Shown here piece after piece: positions 49,138 through 58,255 of a stretch of 64,000 nt of DNA. Made by a program: the position numbers and the translations under genes. The notes under the pieces were generated by a model, which had not been told where the DNA came from, did no database searches, and saw only the letters and a list, made by a program, of their open reading frames with translations. Within the stretch, counting starts at the first letter, position 1, and each line of letters opens with the position of its first letter. Source of the stretch: Rubellimicrobium sp. CFH 75288 (lineage in GTDB: Bacteria > Pseudomonadota > Alphaproteobacteria > Rhodobacterales > Rhodobacteraceae); the NCBI RefSeq assembly GCF_009904055.1, contig NZ_WYDP01000008.1, positions 1 through 64,000 of the forward strand, written 5' to 3'.

Positions 49138-49223
49138 GGCGCCTCTCCTAGACCGCCGCGGACGGCCGCGCAAATCCTGTTGAACGGGCAGGCGAACTGC
49201 TCGCAAATCAGGCATTCGCACAT
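49134..49223 (-). CDS. Cys-rich 29-residue micro-ORF upstream of ispDF
   Basis: Reads [20 protein letters not shown] and then VRGGLGEAP, with five Cys in the first 17 residues (C2, C4, C7, C12, C17). Its TGA overlaps the ispDF ATG (ATGA), and the ispDF ribosome site lies inside its last codons. Its own ribosome site is weak. It could be a regulatory leader peptide or a tiny metal/cluster-binding protein, or chance. The Cys density and the coupled junction are what make it worth listing. Confidence 0.4.
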   Translation of the reverse strand: MCECLICEQFACPFNRICAAVRGGLGEAP

Positions 49224-49304
49224 GGACACGGCGCATGCCTCGCGCCATGACGTTGTTTCGTTCCGCCCTGCTTTCTAGACCTGCAACAGGCATCAAGGCA
49301 CATC

Positions 49305-50300
49305 ATGTCCGCTCTCCAACCCCTCTCCGTCCGGTCCGTGACGCTGCACGCACCCGTTGCGCTCGCGCCGATGGCGGGGATCACCGATCTGCCCTTCCGC
49401 CGCCTCGCCGCCTCGTTCGGGGCGGGATGGGTCGTCTCGGAGATGGTGGCCTCGCAGGAGATGGTCCAGGCCCGGCCCGGCACGCGCGAGAAGGCGGCGC
49501 TGGGGCTGGGGGACGGGCTCACGGCCGTGCAGCTCGCGGGGCGCGAGGCGCGCTGGATGTCGGAGGCGGCGCGCCTCGTGGAGGCGAACGGAGCGCGGCT
49601 CATCGACATCAACATGGGCTGTCCGGCCAAGAAGGTGACAAACGGCTGGTCGGGCTCGGCGCTCATGCGCGATCCCTGCCACGCGCTGCGGCTGATCGAG
49701 GCCGTGGTGGGGGCGGTCTCCGTGCCGGTCACGCTCAAGATGCGGCTGGGCTGGGACCAGGATTCGATCAACGCGCCCGAGATCGCCCGCCGTGCCGAGG
49801 CTGCAGGCATCGCGCTCGTCACGGTCCACGGGCGGACCCGGGCCCAGTTCTACAAGGGTCGCGCCGACTGGGCTGCGGTGCGCCGGGTGCGCGAGGCGGT
49901 GTCGATCCCGGTGATCGTCAATGGCGACATCGGCGACGCGCCCGCCGCGCATGCGGCCCTGTCGCTGTCCGGGGCGGACGGAATCATGATCGGCCGGGCC
50001 GCGCAGGGGCAGCCCTGGATCGTCGGCCGGCTCGCCCGGCTGCTGGGCGGTCGGGCCCTGCCGCCGGCGCCGACCGTGCAGGAGCGGATCGCCCTCGTCT
50101 CGGGCCACTACGAGGCGATGCTGCGTTTCTACGGCACCGAACTGGGCCGGCGGGTGGCGCGCAAGCACCTGGGCTGGTACATGGACCGCGCCGGCACGCC
50201 CGCTCCGCTGCGGCAGGCGGTCCTGACGGCCGACGCCCCCGGAACCGTGCTGCGCCTGCTGCCCGGGGCGCTCGCGCCGGACCGGCGGGAGGCGGCATGA
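49305..50300 (+). CDS. dusB: tRNA-dihydrouridine synthase DusB (NifR3)
   Basis: 331-residue flavoenzyme reducing uridine to dihydrouridine in tRNA. Motifs are [39 protein letters not shown] with the catalytic Cys in [23 protein letters not shown] and [15 protein letters not shown]. Known historically as nifR3 in Rhodobacter and always ahead of ntrBC there. Its stop overlaps ntrB (ATGA). Confidence 0.97.
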   Translation: MSALQPLSVRSVTLHAPVALAPMAGITDLPFRRLAASFGAGWVVSEMVASQEMVQARPGTREKAALGLGDGLTAVQLAGREARWMSEAARLVEANGARLIDINMGCPAKKVTNGWSGSALMRDPCHALRLIEAVVGAVSVPVTLKMRLGWDQDSINAPEIARRAEAAGIALVTVHGRTRAQFYKGRADWAAVRRVREAVSIPVIVNGDIGDAPAAHAALSLSGADGIMIGRAAQGQPWIVGRLARLLGGRALPPAPTVQERIALVSGHYEAMLRFYGTELGRRVARKHLGWYMDRAGTPAPLRQAVLTADAPGTVLRLLPGALAPDRREAA

Positions 50301-51376
50301 TCCCCTCCTGTTCGGCTCTCTGGGCCTCGCTGCCGCTGCCCGCCCTGATCCTTGATGCCCACGACCGCATCGAGGAGGCCAACCCGGCGGCCGAGGCGTT
50401 CCTCAACGCCTCGGCGCGCGCCTTGGCCGGGCTGCCGGTCTGGGACCGCGTCATGATCGCCGCGCCGATCGAGGACGCCTATCGCCGCGCCCGCACCCAG
50501 CGGACGCCGCTTCTCGTCAGCGATGTCGATGTCGGAACGGGCGAGCGGCCGCCGCTGCTCTGTTCCGTCCATCTGGCCCCGCTCGAGGACGACCGGATGC
50601 TGCTGCTGCTGTCCCCGCGCGAGATCGCCAGCCGCGTCACCCAGCACGACCGCAGCGCCAAGGCGGCCCGCTCGGCGATCGGCATGGCCGAGATGCTGGC
50701 GCACGAGATCAAGAACCCGCTGGCGGGGATCACCGGGGCGGCCCAGCTCCTGTCGATGTCGCTCAGGGGTCCTGACCTCGAACTCACCGAGCTGATCGTG
50801 GAGGAGACCCGCCGCATCGTGACGCTCCTGTCGCGGGTGGAGCAGTTCGGCAACCTCTCTCCGCCCATCCAGGGACCCGTCAACATCCACGACGTGCTGG
50901 ACCGGGCCCGCCAGTCGGCGGCGGTGGGCTTTGCCGCCCACATGCGGTTCGTGGAGGATTACGACCCGTCGCTCCCCGCTGCCCTCGCCGACCCCGACCA
51001 GCTCCTCCAGGTCATGCTGAACCTGCTGCGCAATGCGGCCGAAGCGGCGCCGGGGGGCGGAACGATCCGGCTGCGCACCTTCTACGAACCGTCGCTCCGC
51101 CTCACCCGTCCCGACGGGACCAAGGCGCGACTGCCCCTGCAGGTGGAGGTGATCGACGACGGGCCCGGCGTGCCGCCGGACATCGCCGCCGAGATCTTCG
51201 AGCCCTTCGTCTCGGGGCGCGAGAACGGCACCGGACTGGGTCTGGCCCTCGTTGCCAAGCTGCTGGCGGGGATGGGGGCCTGGATCTCGGTCGATTCGGT
51301 GCCGGGCCGGACCGTGTTCCGCCTGTCGCTGCCGCGGGCACCTGAACCCGACTCACCCAAGGAGGGAGAAGAGTAG
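50297..51376 (+). CDS. ntrB: Nitrogen-regulation sensor kinase NtrB
   Basis: 359-residue cytoplasmic kinase. The N-terminal PAS region is about 15-110 ([20 protein letters not shown]). The H-box is [20 protein letters not shown] (His near 136), the N-box [13 protein letters not shown], then DDGPGVP and GTGLGLALV. It phosphorylates NtrC when nitrogen is scarce, under PII control. GGGAGG precedes the overlapping ATG. NtrC begins directly after its stop. Confidence 0.96.
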   Translation: MIPSCSALWASLPLPALILDAHDRIEEANPAAEAFLNASARALAGLPVWDRVMIAAPIEDAYRRARTQRTPLLVSDVDVGTGERPPLLCSVHLAPLEDDRMLLLLSPREIASRVTQHDRSAKAARSAIGMAEMLAHEIKNPLAGITGAAQLLSMSLRGPDLELTELIVEETRRIVTLLSRVEQFGNLSPPIQGPVNIHDVLDRARQSAAVGFAAHMRFVEDYDPSLPAALADPDQLLQVMLNLLRNAAEAAPGGGTIRLRTFYEPSLRLTRPDGTKARLPLQVEVIDDGPGVPPDIAAEIFEPFVSGRENGTGLGLALVAKLLAGMGAWISVDSVPGRTVFRLSLPRAPEPDSPKEGEE

Positions 51377-52750
51377 ATGGATGGCACCGTGCTCGTCGCC
51401 GACGATGACCGCACGATCCGGACCGTTCTGACGCAGGCCCTGACACGCGCCGGATGCAAGGTGCATGCCACCTCGTCGCTCGTCACCCTCATGCGCTGGG
51501 TGGAGGAAGGCAAGGGCGACCTCGTCATCTCGGATGTCGTGATGCCGGACGGCAACGGCATCGAGCAGCTCCCGCGAATCGGCAGCGCGCGCCCGGACCT
51601 GCCGGTGATCGTCATCTCGGCCCAGAACACGATCATGACCGCCATCCGCGCCGCCGAGGCCGAGGCGTTCGACTACCTGCCCAAGCCGTTCGACCTGCCC
51701 GAACTGATGAAGCGCGCCGCCAAGGCGCTGGAAACCAAGCGCCGTCTGGTTCCGCAGCCCCCGCGCACCCAACCGGACAATGCCGGCAACGAACTGCCGC
51801 TCGTCGGGCGCACACCCGCCATGCAGGCGCTCTACCGCTTGGTGGCGCGGGTGATGAACACCTCGCTTCCCATTCTGATCACGGGGGAATCGGGAACAGG
51901 CAAGTCGCTCGTCGCGCGCGCCGTGCACGACTTCTCGGACCGCCGGGCGCTGCCCTTCGTCACGCTCAGCGCGGCCGATCTGGCCGGCAGCGCCGACGCA
52001 CTGGGACAGGCCTTCGCCCGTGCGCGGGCGGGCTCCATCCTCATCGACGAGATCGGCGACCTGGCCGAGGAGCAGCAGGCGCGCATCGCGCGGCTGCTCG
52101 ACGCGCTCCCGCCCGGCGGACCCCGCGTGATGGCCTCGTCGCGCCTCGACCTCGCCGGTCGCATCGAGGCGGGCCGGTTCCGGGACGACCTGTTCTATCG
52201 GATCAACGGGGTGCACCTCGTTCTTCCGCCCCTGCGCGAACGTGTGGACGACATCCCCCTTCTGGCGGATCATGCCCTTGTCCGCGCCGAGCGCGAGGGA
52301 TTTCCGCTGCGCCGGCTGACCGGTCCGGCGCTCGAGCTGATGCGGGCCTATTCCTGGCCCGGCAACGTGCGTCAGCTCGAACACGCCGTGCGTCGCCTGG
52401 CGGCCACATCGAGCGACAGCGACATCGGCCGCGCCGAAGTGGAGGCGGTGCTGGGCAGCCAGCCCGCCGCCGACCTGCCCGGCCATCCGGACGGCGCCGA
52501 GAAGCTGTCCGGCCTGGTCGCGCGGCACCTGCGGCGCTACTTCGACCTGCATGGCGCCCGTCTGCCCCCCGCCGGCCTTTACGACAGGATCCTGGCCGAA
52601 GTTGAAGTGCCGTTGATCGAGATCGCGCTGGATGCGACCGGCGGCAACCAGGCCAAGGCGGCCGACCTTCTCGGCATCAACCGGAACACGCTCCGCAAAA
52701 AGATCACGGATCACGATATTCGCGTGACACGTCGCCGCAAGTTGATGTAA
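51377..52750 (+). CDS. ntrC: Nitrogen-regulation response regulator NtrC, GAFTGA-less
   Basis: 457 residues. The receiver domain (1-120) has VLVADDD and phospho-Asp in [11 protein letters not shown]. The AAA+ domain (about 140-370) has Walker [11 protein letters not shown] and Walker [11 protein letters not shown]. The Fis-type HTH is at the end ([20 protein letters not shown]). Loop L1, where sigma-54 activators carry GAFTGA, reads [20 protein letters not shown], so the motif is gone. This matches Rhodobacter capsulatus NtrC, which activates the housekeeping RNA polymerase. Confidence 0.96.
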   Translation: MDGTVLVADDDRTIRTVLTQALTRAGCKVHATSSLVTLMRWVEEGKGDLVISDVVMPDGNGIEQLPRIGSARPDLPVIVISAQNTIMTAIRAAEAEAFDYLPKPFDLPELMKRAAKALETKRRLVPQPPRTQPDNAGNELPLVGRTPAMQALYRLVARVMNTSLPILITGESGTGKSLVARAVHDFSDRRALPFVTLSAADLAGSADALGQAFARARAGSILIDEIGDLAEEQQARIARLLDALPPGGPRVMASSRLDLAGRIEAGRFRDDLFYRINGVHLVLPPLRERVDDIPLLADHALVRAEREGFPLRRLTGPALELMRAYSWPGNVRQLEHAVRRLAATSSDSDIGRAEVEAVLGSQPAADLPGHPDGAEKLSGLVARHLRRYFDLHGARLPPAGLYDRILAEVEVPLIEIALDATGGNQAKAADLLGINRNTLRKKITDHDIRVTRRRKLM

Positions 52751-52805
52751 ACAGGTCACAGAACCGTGGCCCGCCCGCAAAGGGGGGGACCGCGGCGGGG
52801 CGGCA

Positions 52806-52820
52806 GGGGGCTCGGCCCCC
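52806..52820 (+). promoter_or_regulatory. Short GC hairpin between ntrC and ntrY
   Basis: GGGGGC-TCG-GCCCCC, 6-bp stem and 3-base loop, 56 bases after the ntrC stop. It lies between the first possible ntrY start and the one I prefer. It could uncouple ntrBC from ntrYX expression. No U-run. Confidence 0.35.
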
Positions 52821-52837
52821 GGAAGCGAGGCGAGGGC

Positions 52838-55117
52838 GTGCAGCGCGGGCTGGCAGGCAGAGGACTGGCGCGGATCGGCCGCTTGCGGCGTCTCCGCTGG
52901 GTCCGGGCGTCGGGCACCATCGGGCTTGTCCTGCTGGGTCCCGTTCTGGCTGCGCTCACCTATGTCGTGCTCGGCCCGCTCAATCAGGGTGCGTCGTCGC
53001 CGACCCTCCGGCTCGTCCTTCTGGCCGACCTCGTCTATGTCCTCGTGGTGGCGGCCCTCGTGGGGCGCGAGGTGGCGCGCATGGTCGCGGCTCGCCGGGC
53101 CCGCTCGGCCGGCTCGCGGCTGCATCTGCGCCTCGTGGGGACCTTCGCGCTCCTGGCCCTGATCCCGACCGTCCTCGTGGCGGTGTTCTCGGTCCTCACG
53201 ATCAATGTGGGTCTCGAGGGGTGGTTCTCCGATCGCGTCCGCCAGGTCGTGTCGAACTCGCTGGCGGCCGCGCAGGCCTACGAACAGGAACACCGCGAGG
53301 AACTGGCCCGCGACGGACGCGCCCTCGCCGCCTTTCTGGAGGCCGAGAACCTCGCCTCCGTGCGGCGGGCGAATTTCGGCCTGTCGGACGGGGACCTCAG
53401 GCAGGCGCTCGGGCGCGTGCAGGCGCAGATCGAGCGGGGTCTGACGGAGGCGTTCGTCATCGACGGGGCCGGCGGCATCCGGGCCCGGGGTGCGCGCTCC
53501 TACGAGTTCGGCTACGAGCCCCCGGATGCCGAGGCCTTTGCCCGCGCGCGCTCCGACGGCATCGCCATCATCGAGGACTGGGCCAACAACGAGTTCCGCG
53601 CGCTGATCCCGCTGCCGTCCTTCCTGGACCGCTACCTGTTCGTCACCCGGGCCGTCGATGGCGGCGTGCTTGCCCTTCTGGACGAGACGCAGGCGACCGT
53701 GGACCTCTACCGCCAGCTCGATGCGCAGAAGGGGCGCCTGCTGTTCGAGTTCGGGCTGCTCTATCTCGGCTTCTCGATCATCCTGATCCTGGCCGCCGTC
53801 TGGCTGGCGCTCTGGTTCGCCGAAGGGCTGTCGCGCCCCGTCGGGCGGCTGCTTGTGGCTTCCGAACGGGTGGGGGCGGGGGATCTCGACGTGCGCGTGA
53901 TCGAGGAGGAGGGCGACGACGAGATCGCGGCGCTGGGGCGTCATTTCAACCACATGACGGGCCGTCTGAAGGCCCAGCGCGAACGTCTCCTCGAGACGAC
54001 CGACCAGATCGAGAGCCGCCGCAGGCTGTTCGACTCGGTGCTGTCCTCCGTCACGTCCGGGGTGGTGGGCCTCGATGCCGAAGGCTGCGTGACCTTTGCC
54101 AACCCGTCCGCCCGGCGTCTGCTGGGCATGGGCGAGGGCGCCACCCCGCCGCTCTCGCTGGCGGCCGCCGTGCCGGAATTCGCTCCGCTCTTCGAGAGGT
54201 TGCGCACGGGCGCGGAAGAGGACGTGCAGGAGCAGGTTGCGCTGCTGCGCGGGGGCCGGCAGGAGATCCTGCTGGTCCGCATGGCGCCGCGCCGGTCCGA
54301 GGGGGGCGAGACCGAAGGCTATGTGGTGGCCTTCGACGACGTGACCGACCTCGTCTCGGCCCAGCGCATGGCCGCCTGGGGCGACGTGGCACGGCGCATC
54401 GCGCACGAGATCAAGAACCCGCTCACGCCCATCCGCCTGTCGGCCGAGCGCATCAAGCGCAAGTTCGGCCGCCATCTGGACGAGGAGGGGCAGCGCGACC
54501 TCGAGCAGATGACGGACGTCATCGTGCGCCAGACCGAGGACCTCCGCCGCATCGTGGACGAATTCTCGCGCTTCGCGCGCATGCCCGAACCCGAACGGCG
54601 CACCATCGACCTGGTCCGGCTGGTCCGCGATGCCGTCACCCTGCAGGAGGCCGGCCAGCCCGGCGTGCGCTTCGACGCGGTCCTGCCCGACGCGCCGGTG
54701 CCGGCCGACCTCGACCCCACCATGATCGCGCAGGCCCTGACCAACCTGCTCAAGAACGCCGGCGAGGCGATCGAGACCCGCCAGGAGCGGGAACCCGACC
54801 TCGCCTTCGTGCCGCGCATCCGCGTGGCGCTCACCTCCGAGGCGGGCCGGGCCCGCCTCGTCATCGAGGACAACGGGATCGGCCTCCCGGAGGACCGCTC
54901 CCGGCTGTTCGAGCCGTACGTGACCACCCGCGAGAAGGGGACCGGCCTCGGTCTCCCGATCGTCAAGAAGATCGTCGAGGAGCACGGGGGAACCCTGGCC
55001 CTCGAGGATGCCGCGGAGGGACGCGGCGCGCGCGCCATCCTTACCCTCCCGGTCAAGACGCAGACCGTTGAGAACGAAGCAGATCAACCCATACAGGCAA
55101 CACGAAGGGCGGTATAA
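52838..55117 (+). CDS. ntrY: Membrane sensor kinase NtrY
   Basis: About 759 residues. Helices lie near 25-50, 60-80, 100-125 and 305-325, with a periplasmic region between the third and fourth. Then come HAMP, PAS (LFDSVLSSVTSGVVGLDAEG), the H-box [20 protein letters not shown] and the ATPase boxes TNLLKNAGEAIE, DNGIGLP and GTGLGLPIV. Partner of NtrX in nitrogen and redox control. I prefer the GTG after GAGGCGAGG; a GTG at 52766 would add 24 basic residues. Three bases separate it from ntrX. Confidence 0.93.
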   Translation: MQRGLAGRGLARIGRLRRLRWVRASGTIGLVLLGPVLAALTYVVLGPLNQGASSPTLRLVLLADLVYVLVVAALVGREVARMVAARRARSAGSRLHLRLVGTFALLALIPTVLVAVFSVLTINVGLEGWFSDRVRQVVSNSLAAAQAYEQEHREELARDGRALAAFLEAENLASVRRANFGLSDGDLRQALGRVQAQIERGLTEAFVIDGAGGIRARGARSYEFGYEPPDAEAFARARSDGIAIIEDWANNEFRALIPLPSFLDRYLFVTRAVDGGVLALLDETQATVDLYRQLDAQKGRLLFEFGLLYLGFSIILILAAVWLALWFAEGLSRPVGRLLVASERVGAGDLDVRVIEEEGDDEIAALGRHFNHMTGRLKAQRERLLETTDQIESRRRLFDSVLSSVTSGVVGLDAEGCVTFANPSARRLLGMGEGATPPLSLAAAVPEFAPLFERLRTGAEEDVQEQVALLRGGRQEILLVRMAPRRSEGGETEGYVVAFDDVTDLVSAQRMAAWGDVARRIAHEIKNPLTPIRLSAERIKRKFGRHLDEEGQRDLEQMTDVIVRQTEDLRRIVDEFSRFARMPEPERRTIDLVRLVRDAVTLQEAGQPGVRFDAVLPDAPVPADLDPTMIAQALTNLLKNAGEAIETRQEREPDLAFVPRIRVALTSEAGRARLVIEDNGIGLPEDRSRLFEPYVTTREKGTGLGLPIVKKIVEEHGGTLALEDAAEGRGARAILTLPVKTQTVENEADQPIQATRRAV

Positions 55118-55120
55118 GAG

Positions 55121-56518
55121 ATGGGCGACATCCTGATCACCGACGACGAGCGCGACATCCGGGAGCTGATCTCGGACATCCTGCGCGACGAAGGCTACAC
55201 CACCCGACTGGCCGGAACCTCCGAGCAGTGCATGGCGGAAATCGCCAGGGAAGTGCCGGCGCTGATGATCCTCGACATCTGGCTCAAGGACAGCCGGATG
55301 GACGGCATCGACATCCTCAAGGCCGTCAAGCGCGAGCACCCGGAGGTGCCGATCATCATCATCTCCGGCCACGGCAACATCGAGATCGCGGTGGCCGCGA
55401 TCAAGCAGGGCGCCTACGACTTCATCGAGAAGCCCTTCAACATCGAGCAGCTTCTCGTCGTGATCCGCCGCGCGATGGAGACGTCGCGCCTGCGCCGCGA
55501 GAACGTGGCGCTCAAGCGCGGCGACCGGGAGCGCACGGAGATGCTGGGCGACAGCCCGGCCATGCGCAGCCTGCGCGCCCAGCTTGAGAAGGTCACCAAG
55601 TCGAACGGCCGCGTCATGCTGACGGGCGAGCCCGGCTCGGGCAAGGAGACGGCCGCGCGCTGGATCCATGCCCATTCCAACCGCGCCTCCGGCCCCTTCG
55701 TCGTCGTCAACTCCGCCTCGATCGAGCCCGAACGCTTCGAGGAGGTGCTGTTCGGCCGCGAAAGCGCCGGCCGCGGCATCGAGAAGGGCCTTCTGGAACA
55801 GGCCCATGGCGGCATCATCTATTTCGACGAGGTTGCCGACATGCCGCTCGGCACCCAGTCCAAGATCCTGCGCGTGCTGGTGGACCAGCAGTTCACGCGC
55901 GTCGGCGGGACCGAGAAGATCCACGTGGACATGCGCGTGATCTCCTCCACCAACCGCAACCTCAAGGAGGCGATCGCCGCCGGCACCTTCCGGCAGGAAC
56001 TCTATCACCGCCTCAACGTCGTCCCCATCGCCGTGCCCTCGCTCGAGGACCGGCGCGAGGACATCCCGCTTCTGGCGGAACATTTCATCACGGTGCTCAA
56101 CCGCATGCAGGGCCTGCCGCTGCGCCGCCTGGGCGAGGATGCCCGCGCCCTTCTCCAGACGATGTCCTGGCCCGGCAACGTCCGTCAGCTGCGCAACGTC
56201 ATCGAGCGCGTCCTGATCCTGGGCGAGCCGGGCGGCGACATCGCGGCGCGCGAACTGCCCTCCATGGACGAGGTCCCGCACGAGGAGGGGCGCGTCGTGC
56301 TGTCCGGCGGGCTGGCCACGCTGCCGCTGCGCGAGGCCCGCGAACTCTTCGAGAAGGAATACCTGCTCACGCAGATCAACCGCTTCGGCGGCAACATCTC
56401 GCGCACGGCGGCCTTTGTGGGCATGGAGCGCTCGGCGCTCCACCGCAAGCTCAAGTCGCTGGGCGTCGTCACGGGCGTCAAGACGACGCCCCGCCTTGTC
56501 TATGCCGAGGGGGAATGA
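55121..56518 (+). CDS. ntrX: Response regulator NtrX
   Basis: 465 residues. The receiver domain has phospho-Asp in [15 protein letters not shown]. The AAA+ domain has Walker [11 protein letters not shown] and Walker [14 protein letters not shown]. The Fis-type HTH is [20 protein letters not shown]. The GAFTGA loop is replaced by [18 protein letters not shown], as is common in NtrX. Its stop overlaps the ATG of the extended hfq frame (ATGA). Confidence 0.95.
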   Translation: MGDILITDDERDIRELISDILRDEGYTTRLAGTSEQCMAEIAREVPALMILDIWLKDSRMDGIDILKAVKREHPEVPIIIISGHGNIEIAVAAIKQGAYDFIEKPFNIEQLLVVIRRAMETSRLRRENVALKRGDRERTEMLGDSPAMRSLRAQLEKVTKSNGRVMLTGEPGSGKETAARWIHAHSNRASGPFVVVNSASIEPERFEEVLFGRESAGRGIEKGLLEQAHGGIIYFDEVADMPLGTQSKILRVLVDQQFTRVGGTEKIHVDMRVISSTNRNLKEAIAAGTFRQELYHRLNVVPIAVPSLEDRREDIPLLAEHFITVLNRMQGLPLRRLGEDARALLQTMSWPGNVRQLRNVIERVLILGEPGGDIAARELPSMDEVPHEEGRVVLSGGLATLPLREARELFEKEYLLTQINRFGGNISRTAAFVGMERSALHRKLKSLGVVTGVKTTPRLVYAEGE

Positions 56519-56727
56519 TGGCGGCAGACAACGAACGGGCGCCCCGGCGCACCCTCGGCATCGCGAGGCCGCCCCAGGCGGCCCCGCAACCCCAACCGGC
56601 TGGCAAGCCCGCCACAGACGCTCCGGCGGCCGAAGCGGCAGGGCTGGAACTCCCTCCGCCGCGCCCGCATACTGACGCGGATGCGGACGGCCCCCCGCCC
56701 GCGCGCAAGAGCAAGAGTGGAACGGGA

Positions 56728-56961
56728 ATGGCCGACAGCAGGCAGAACCTTCAGGACGCCTTCCTCAACCACGTCCGCAAGACCAAGGTGCCCGTGACGA
56801 TCTTCCTGATCAACGGCGTCAAGCTGCAGGGCGTCATCACCTGGTTCGATTCCTTCTGCGTGCTGCTGCGCCGCGACGGTCAGAGCCAGCTCGTCTACAA
56901 GAGCGCGATCAGCACCATCATGCCTGCCCAGCCGGTCAATCTCTACGACGGGGACGACTGA
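56728..56961 (+). CDS. hfq: RNA chaperone Hfq (in-frame extension possible from 56515)
   Basis: The core is 77 residues, a typical alphaproteobacterial Hfq: [20 protein letters not shown], the Sm1 region [20 protein letters not shown], and Sm2 [12 protein letters not shown]. It binds sRNA and mRNA as a hexamer. The same frame is open upstream to an ATG at 56515 that overlaps the ntrX stop and has a strong GAGGGGG site. That would add 71 Pro/Ala-rich residues; the internal start has only a weak ACGGGA. The core form is the usual annotation; both forms may be made. Confidence 0.93.
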   Translation: MADSRQNLQDAFLNHVRKTKVPVTIFLINGVKLQGVITWFDSFCVLLRRDGQSQLVYKSAISTIMPAQPVNLYDGDD

Positions 56962-56965
56962 CACC

Positions 56966-58240
56966 TTGCCGTCCACAGCGGTCAAGAGGACGCCGGCCTG
57001 GCTTCTCCACCCCGACATCAAGGCCGACCGCGCCGCGCGGCCGGCCGAGCCCGCCCTGGAGGAGGCGGTCGCCCTGGCGGCCGCGCTCCCCGAACTCGAT
57101 CTTCGGGGCGCCGAGATCGTCCGTCTGCCCAGGGTCCATCCCGGCATGCTCTTCGGTTCGGGCAAGATCGCCGAGCTGAAGGCCCGCTTTGCGGAAAGCG
57201 GAGTGGAGCTGGTGCTGGTGGACGGACCCGTCTCGCCGGTGCAGCAGCGCAACCTCGAGAAGGAATGGGGCGTCAAGCTTCTCGACCGCACGGGCCTCAT
57301 CCTCGAGATCTTCGCCGACCGTGCCCGCACGCGCGAAGGGGTCCTTCAGGTGGAGATGGCCGCGCTGTCCTACCAGCGCACCCGCCTTGTGCGGTCCTGG
57401 ACCCACCTGGAGCGCCAGCGCGGCGGCTTCGGCTTTGTCGGCGGGCCGGGCGAGACGCAGATCGAGGCCGACCGCCGCGCCATCGACGACCAGCTGGTCA
57501 GGCTGCGGCGACAGCTCGACCGGGTGGTTCAGACGCGGACGCTGCACCGCGCCGCGCGCGCCAAGGTGCCGTTTCCGGTCGTCGCCCTCGTCGGCTACAC
57601 CAATGCCGGCAAGAGCACGCTGTTCAATCGCCTGACAGGCTCGGACGTGGTGGCCAGGGACATGCTGTTCGCCACGCTGGACCCCACGATGCGGCGCGTC
57701 CGCCTGCCGTCGGGGCTCGATGTCATCCTGTCCGATACGGTAGGCTTCATCTCGGACCTGCCGACCGAACTCGTGGCCGCCTTTCGCGCCACGCTCGAGG
57801 AGGTGCTGGACGCGGACCTGATCCTGCATGTCCGGGACATCGGCCATCCCCAGAGCGAGGCCCAGGCCCGCGACGTCGAGACGATCCTCCAGACGCTTGG
57901 CGTGGCGGAGACGACCCCGCTGATCGAGGTGTGGAACAAGATCGATCTCCTGCCGCCGGAGGATCGCCCCGCCGCGCCTGCCCGCCCGGACCGCGATCCG
58001 GCCGTGTTTCCCGTCTCGGCCCTCACCGGCGAGGGTCTCGAGGCGCTGCTGGCGGCGGTGACGCGGCTTCTGGACGAGCCGCGGACCGAGGACGAGCTGC
58101 TCCTGCCCCACGGGGACGGACGCCGCCGGGCATGGCTGCACGAGCACCGGCTGGTGCTGGCGGAGCGGACGGAGGAGGAGGGCACCCGTCTGCGCGTCTG
58201 CTGGACGGCGCGGCAGCGCGACCGCTTCGCCCTGCTCTGA
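56966..58240 (+). CDS. hflX: Ribosome-associated GTPase HflX
   Basis: 424-residue GTPase that splits stalled or stressed ribosomes. The N-terminal domain has VHPGMLFGSGKIAELKARF. The linker has GGFGFVGGPGETQIEADRR. G1 is GYTNAGKSTLFN, G3 is DTVGFI and G4 is NKID. The start is a TTG four bases after hfq. Order hfq-hflX is standard. Confidence 0.96.
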   Translation: MPSTAVKRTPAWLLHPDIKADRAARPAEPALEEAVALAAALPELDLRGAEIVRLPRVHPGMLFGSGKIAELKARFAESGVELVLVDGPVSPVQQRNLEKEWGVKLLDRTGLILEIFADRARTREGVLQVEMAALSYQRTRLVRSWTHLERQRGGFGFVGGPGETQIEADRRAIDDQLVRLRRQLDRVVQTRTLHRAARAKVPFPVVALVGYTNAGKSTLFNRLTGSDVVARDMLFATLDPTMRRVRLPSGLDVILSDTVGFISDLPTELVAAFRATLEEVLDADLILHVRDIGHPQSEAQARDVETILQTLGVAETTPLIEVWNKIDLLPPEDRPAAPARPDRDPAVFPVSALTGEGLEALLAAVTRLLDEPRTEDELLLPHGDGRRRAWLHEHRLVLAERTEEEGTRLRVCWTARQRDRFALL

Positions 58241-58255
58241 GCCGGGGCGGCGCCG

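Noticed and set aside
51353-56443. A 1696-codon open frame antisense to ntrC, ntrY and ntrX
   Set aside because: Composition is His/Arg/Gly/Asp-rich with no domain. The plus strand encodes three full-length recognisable proteins, and open antisense frames are expected at this GC content.
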